Of a DNA stretch of 6,882 nucleotides, positions 5,126 to 6,882 are shown piece after piece. Numbering within the stretch: the stretch's first letter is position 1; every line of letters begins with the position of its first letter. The translations under genes and the position numbers were made by a program. The notes under the pieces were generated by a model that made no database searches, had not been told where the DNA came from, and saw only the letters and a program-made list of their open reading frames with translations. This DNA is from Desulfobacula sp. (GTDB lineage Bacteria; Desulfobacterota; Desulfobacteria; Desulfobacterales; Desulfobacteraceae), in NCBI GenBank assembly GCA_023139225.1, contig JAGLNZ010000194.1, forward strand, positions 1-6,882, read 5' to 3'.

Positions 5126-6882
5126 TCAGCTGACATCAGCCTGGCCTGGCCCCAGGAAAAATGCTCTGGTTTTGCTGTAACTTGTTGAGAGTTTAAGTTT
5201 GGCATTTTCAATCATGGCATAGAGTGTCGGAACAACAATAAGTGTCAATATCGTAGCCGTCATTAATCCGAAAATGACCACAATTGCCATGGACCTCCAC
5301 CATTGACTGGACTCACTGCTGGCTGATATCGCCATGATATGGAAATCATAGCTGATACCGGTGACCATGGGTAAAAGCCCGAGAATAGTTGTAATGGCCG
5401 TTAAAATGACCGGTCTCAACCGGGTGGCACCGGCAGAAATGACAGCGTCCCGGATCTTCATGCCGCTGTCTCGAAGTTTGTTGGCATAGTCAATGAGAAC
5501 AATGGCATTGTTTACCACAACACCACCAAGGGAAATAATGCCGACACCTGTCATAATGATACCAAATGGTGAGTTAATCACTGCAAGCCCCCAGAATGCT
5601 CCACCTAAAGACAGGATAATGGAAGTGAGAATGATGACCGGCTGGATAACGGAATTGAACAAGGTCACCAGGATCAGAAAGATTAAAAACAGGGCGATTA
5701 TGAATGCTTTTGACAGGAATTCTTCGGCTTCCTTCTGGCTTTCATCTTCACCGGTGAATTTATATTTATAGCCGCCGGGCAGTTCAACATCCTTGAGCAG
5801 TGCCTGGGCCTGCATCCTGGCAATGGTCCCGGTGATTTTTGATTCATCTACATTTGCCTTGACCGTGACAACACGTTCATGGTTTTTTCGAACAATATCC
5901 CCAATGGTTCCCGCATATTCGATACTGGCCAAGGTTGTGAGCGGAACAATTAATCCTGCGGGCGTGGGGATCAGGAGTTTATGGAGGACATCCGCCACCT
6001 GGCGGTCGGACTCGGCCAATTTTACCACGATGTCATAATCTTCATCACCTTCGTAATAGGTTGAGACATCAAGCCCGTTATAGGCTGTCTTCAAGGCATT
6101 GCCAATGGCACTGGTCGTCAGGCCGAACAGGGCTGTCTTTTGACGGTCAATTCTAACCTGCACGCTTGGAAGCCCCCCCTGGTAATCATCCCGAACGTCT
6201 TTTACATGGGGAATGTTTTCAACCACTTTTTTCATTTTTTCTGCGATCTTGCTTAATACCTCAAAATTATTTCCTGAGATTTCAATATTGATGGGGGGCC
6301 CTGTGGGAGGGCCTTCCTGCTGCTGATCCACGGTGATCTTTACACCGGCAATATTTTTAACCCGGTTTCTTAATTCTTCCAGGTCATCTATAGTCGGGGT
6401 TTTTCTGTCTTCAAAATCAATAAACTGGATACCGATATGGTTGGGAAGGTTGGAGTCAAAAATAGAACCGCCCGAATTTTGAACCACTTTGGTATAGATA
6501 TGTTTTATATTATTGATATTACCGGGAGCCATAAATTTTGTGCCGTCAGCATTTTCATGCTCTTGAACCACCATGGCATCCGAATAGTCACCCCCTTGGT
6601 TTCCTGAAATTGCTATTTCCACTTTTTTCATGGTCCTGTCAATAAAATCAAGGCCTGCCCCTTCAGGAGGATCAATATTAACATAGACCGATCCCGGATC
6701 AATGGACGGAAAAAATTCAACCGGTTTTTCAATGCCGACTTTTAATAACCATATCTGGATAAGAATGATCAACACGGCAAAAGATCCGACCAGCACGGTG
6801 ATATTATGGTCAAGTGCTTTGTTTAACAATTTTGAATAAAGTTTTAATAACGGTCCCTTTATTTCAATGGGTTTTTCTCCGT
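5126..6882 (-). CDS. RND efflux permease, C-terminal half (HAE-1-type), 5' end beyond window
   Basis: This is the inner-membrane proton-driven pump subunit of a tripartite efflux system, expected to work with a periplasmic adaptor and an outer-membrane TolC-like channel. The frame is open to base 6882, so the gene continues past the edge; about 584 residues are visible against roughly 1030-1050 for the family. Numbered from a TTG at 6827-6829 (an internal codon, not the start), the parts are TM7 (about 10-29), the large periplasmic porter/docking loop (31-372, with GPPTGPPINIEISG at 173-186), TM8 (373-392), TM9 (396-418), TM10 (421-447), TM11 (472-490) and TM12 (513-540). GGVVVNNAIVLIDY in TM10 and ATRLRPVILTAITTILGLLPM entering TM11 are RND signatures. 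The position matching the AcrB proton-relay Lys940 is Asn (5510-5512). The proton-relay Asp residues of TM4 lie outside the window. The substrate is unknown; multidrug or lipophilic export is likelier than metal export. It ends with TGA, 11 bases before the palindrome. Confidence 0.92.
   Translation of the reverse strand, partial: GEKPIEIKGPLLKLYSKLLNKALDHNITVLVGSFAVLIILIQIWLLKVGIEKPVEFFPSIDPGSVYVNIDPPEGAGLDFIDRTMKKVEIAISGNQGGDYSDAMVVQEHENADGTKFMAPGNINNIKHIYTKVVQNSGGSIFDSNLPNHIGIQFIDFEDRKTPTIDDLEELRNRVKNIAGVKITVDQQQEGPPTGPPINIEISGNNFEVLSKIAEKMKKVVENIPHVKDVRDDYQGGLPSVQVRIDRQKTALFGLTTSAIGNALKTAYNGLDVSTYYEGDEDYDIVVKLAESDRQVADVLHKLLIPTPAGLIVPLTTLASIEYAGTIGDIVRKNHERVVTVKANVDESKITGTIARMQAQALLKDVELPGGYKYKFTGEDESQKEAEEFLSKAFIIALFLIFLILVTLFNSVIQPVIILTSIILSLGGAFWGLAVINSPFGIIMTGVGIISLGGVVVNNAIVLIDYANKLRDSGMKIRDAVISAGATRLRPVILTAITTILGLLPMVTGISYDFHIMAISASSESSQWWRSMAIVVIFGLMTATILTLIVVPTLYAMIENAKLKLSTSYSKTRAFFLGPGQADVS

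Noticed and set aside
5126..6829. RND protein starting at the TTG at 6827-6829
   Set aside because: The frame stays open for 17 more codons to the window edge, and TM7 would be the first helix; an RND permease needs a first half of about 450-500 residues.
5126..6882. Heavy-metal (CzcA-type) RND pump
   Set aside because: The visible motifs fit the HAE-1/multidrug group better; nothing metal-specific is seen, though the N-terminal half is missing.

Overview
This 6.9-kb window is ordinary-looking bacterial chromosome of moderate to low GC. It carries four protein genes, two of them cut by the window edges. No tRNA, rRNA, CRISPR array, insertion sequence or phage gene is visible. The gene set and protein style (a PAS-rich HAMP histidine kinase with a long DHp loop, a LivJ-type binding protein, an HAE-1-type RND pump and a divergent GAPDH) suggest a Gram-negative, probably a marine or sediment Desulfobacterales-like sulfate reducer. 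That assignment rests on recalled family resemblance only.

Layout. Bases 1-972 (+) hold the 3' part of a divergent glyceraldehyde-3-phosphate dehydrogenase; its start lies before the window. After a 39-base gap with no clear terminator comes a convergent minus-strand block. In its transcription order, right to left, this block is: (i) the C-terminal half of an RND efflux permease (5126-6882, start beyond the right edge); (ii) a 157-base AT-rich spacer with a perfect 18-base palindrome and a very strong Shine-Dalgarno; (iii) a secreted type-1 periplasmic binding protein (3766-4968); (iv) a 917-residue membrane histidine kinase (1012-3765) whose ATG directly abuts the stop codon of the binding protein.

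How the genes may work together. The binding protein has no ABC permease or ATPase next to it, and the kinase has no receiver domain and no response regulator beside it within the window. The tight coupling suggests that the binding protein is a ligand receptor for the kinase (a periplasmic binding protein plus sensor kinase unit in the manner of LuxP/LuxQ or TorT/TorS) rather than part of a transporter. The kinase also has its own extracytoplasmic domain of about 295 residues. The RND pump is probably a separate transcription unit, and GAPDH is metabolically unrelated.

The points most worth a second look are the coupled binding protein-kinase pair with no partner regulator, the GAPDH with altered active-site motif and C-terminal insertion, and two long perfect palindromes (5097-5114 and 3699-3719) that share a similar core.
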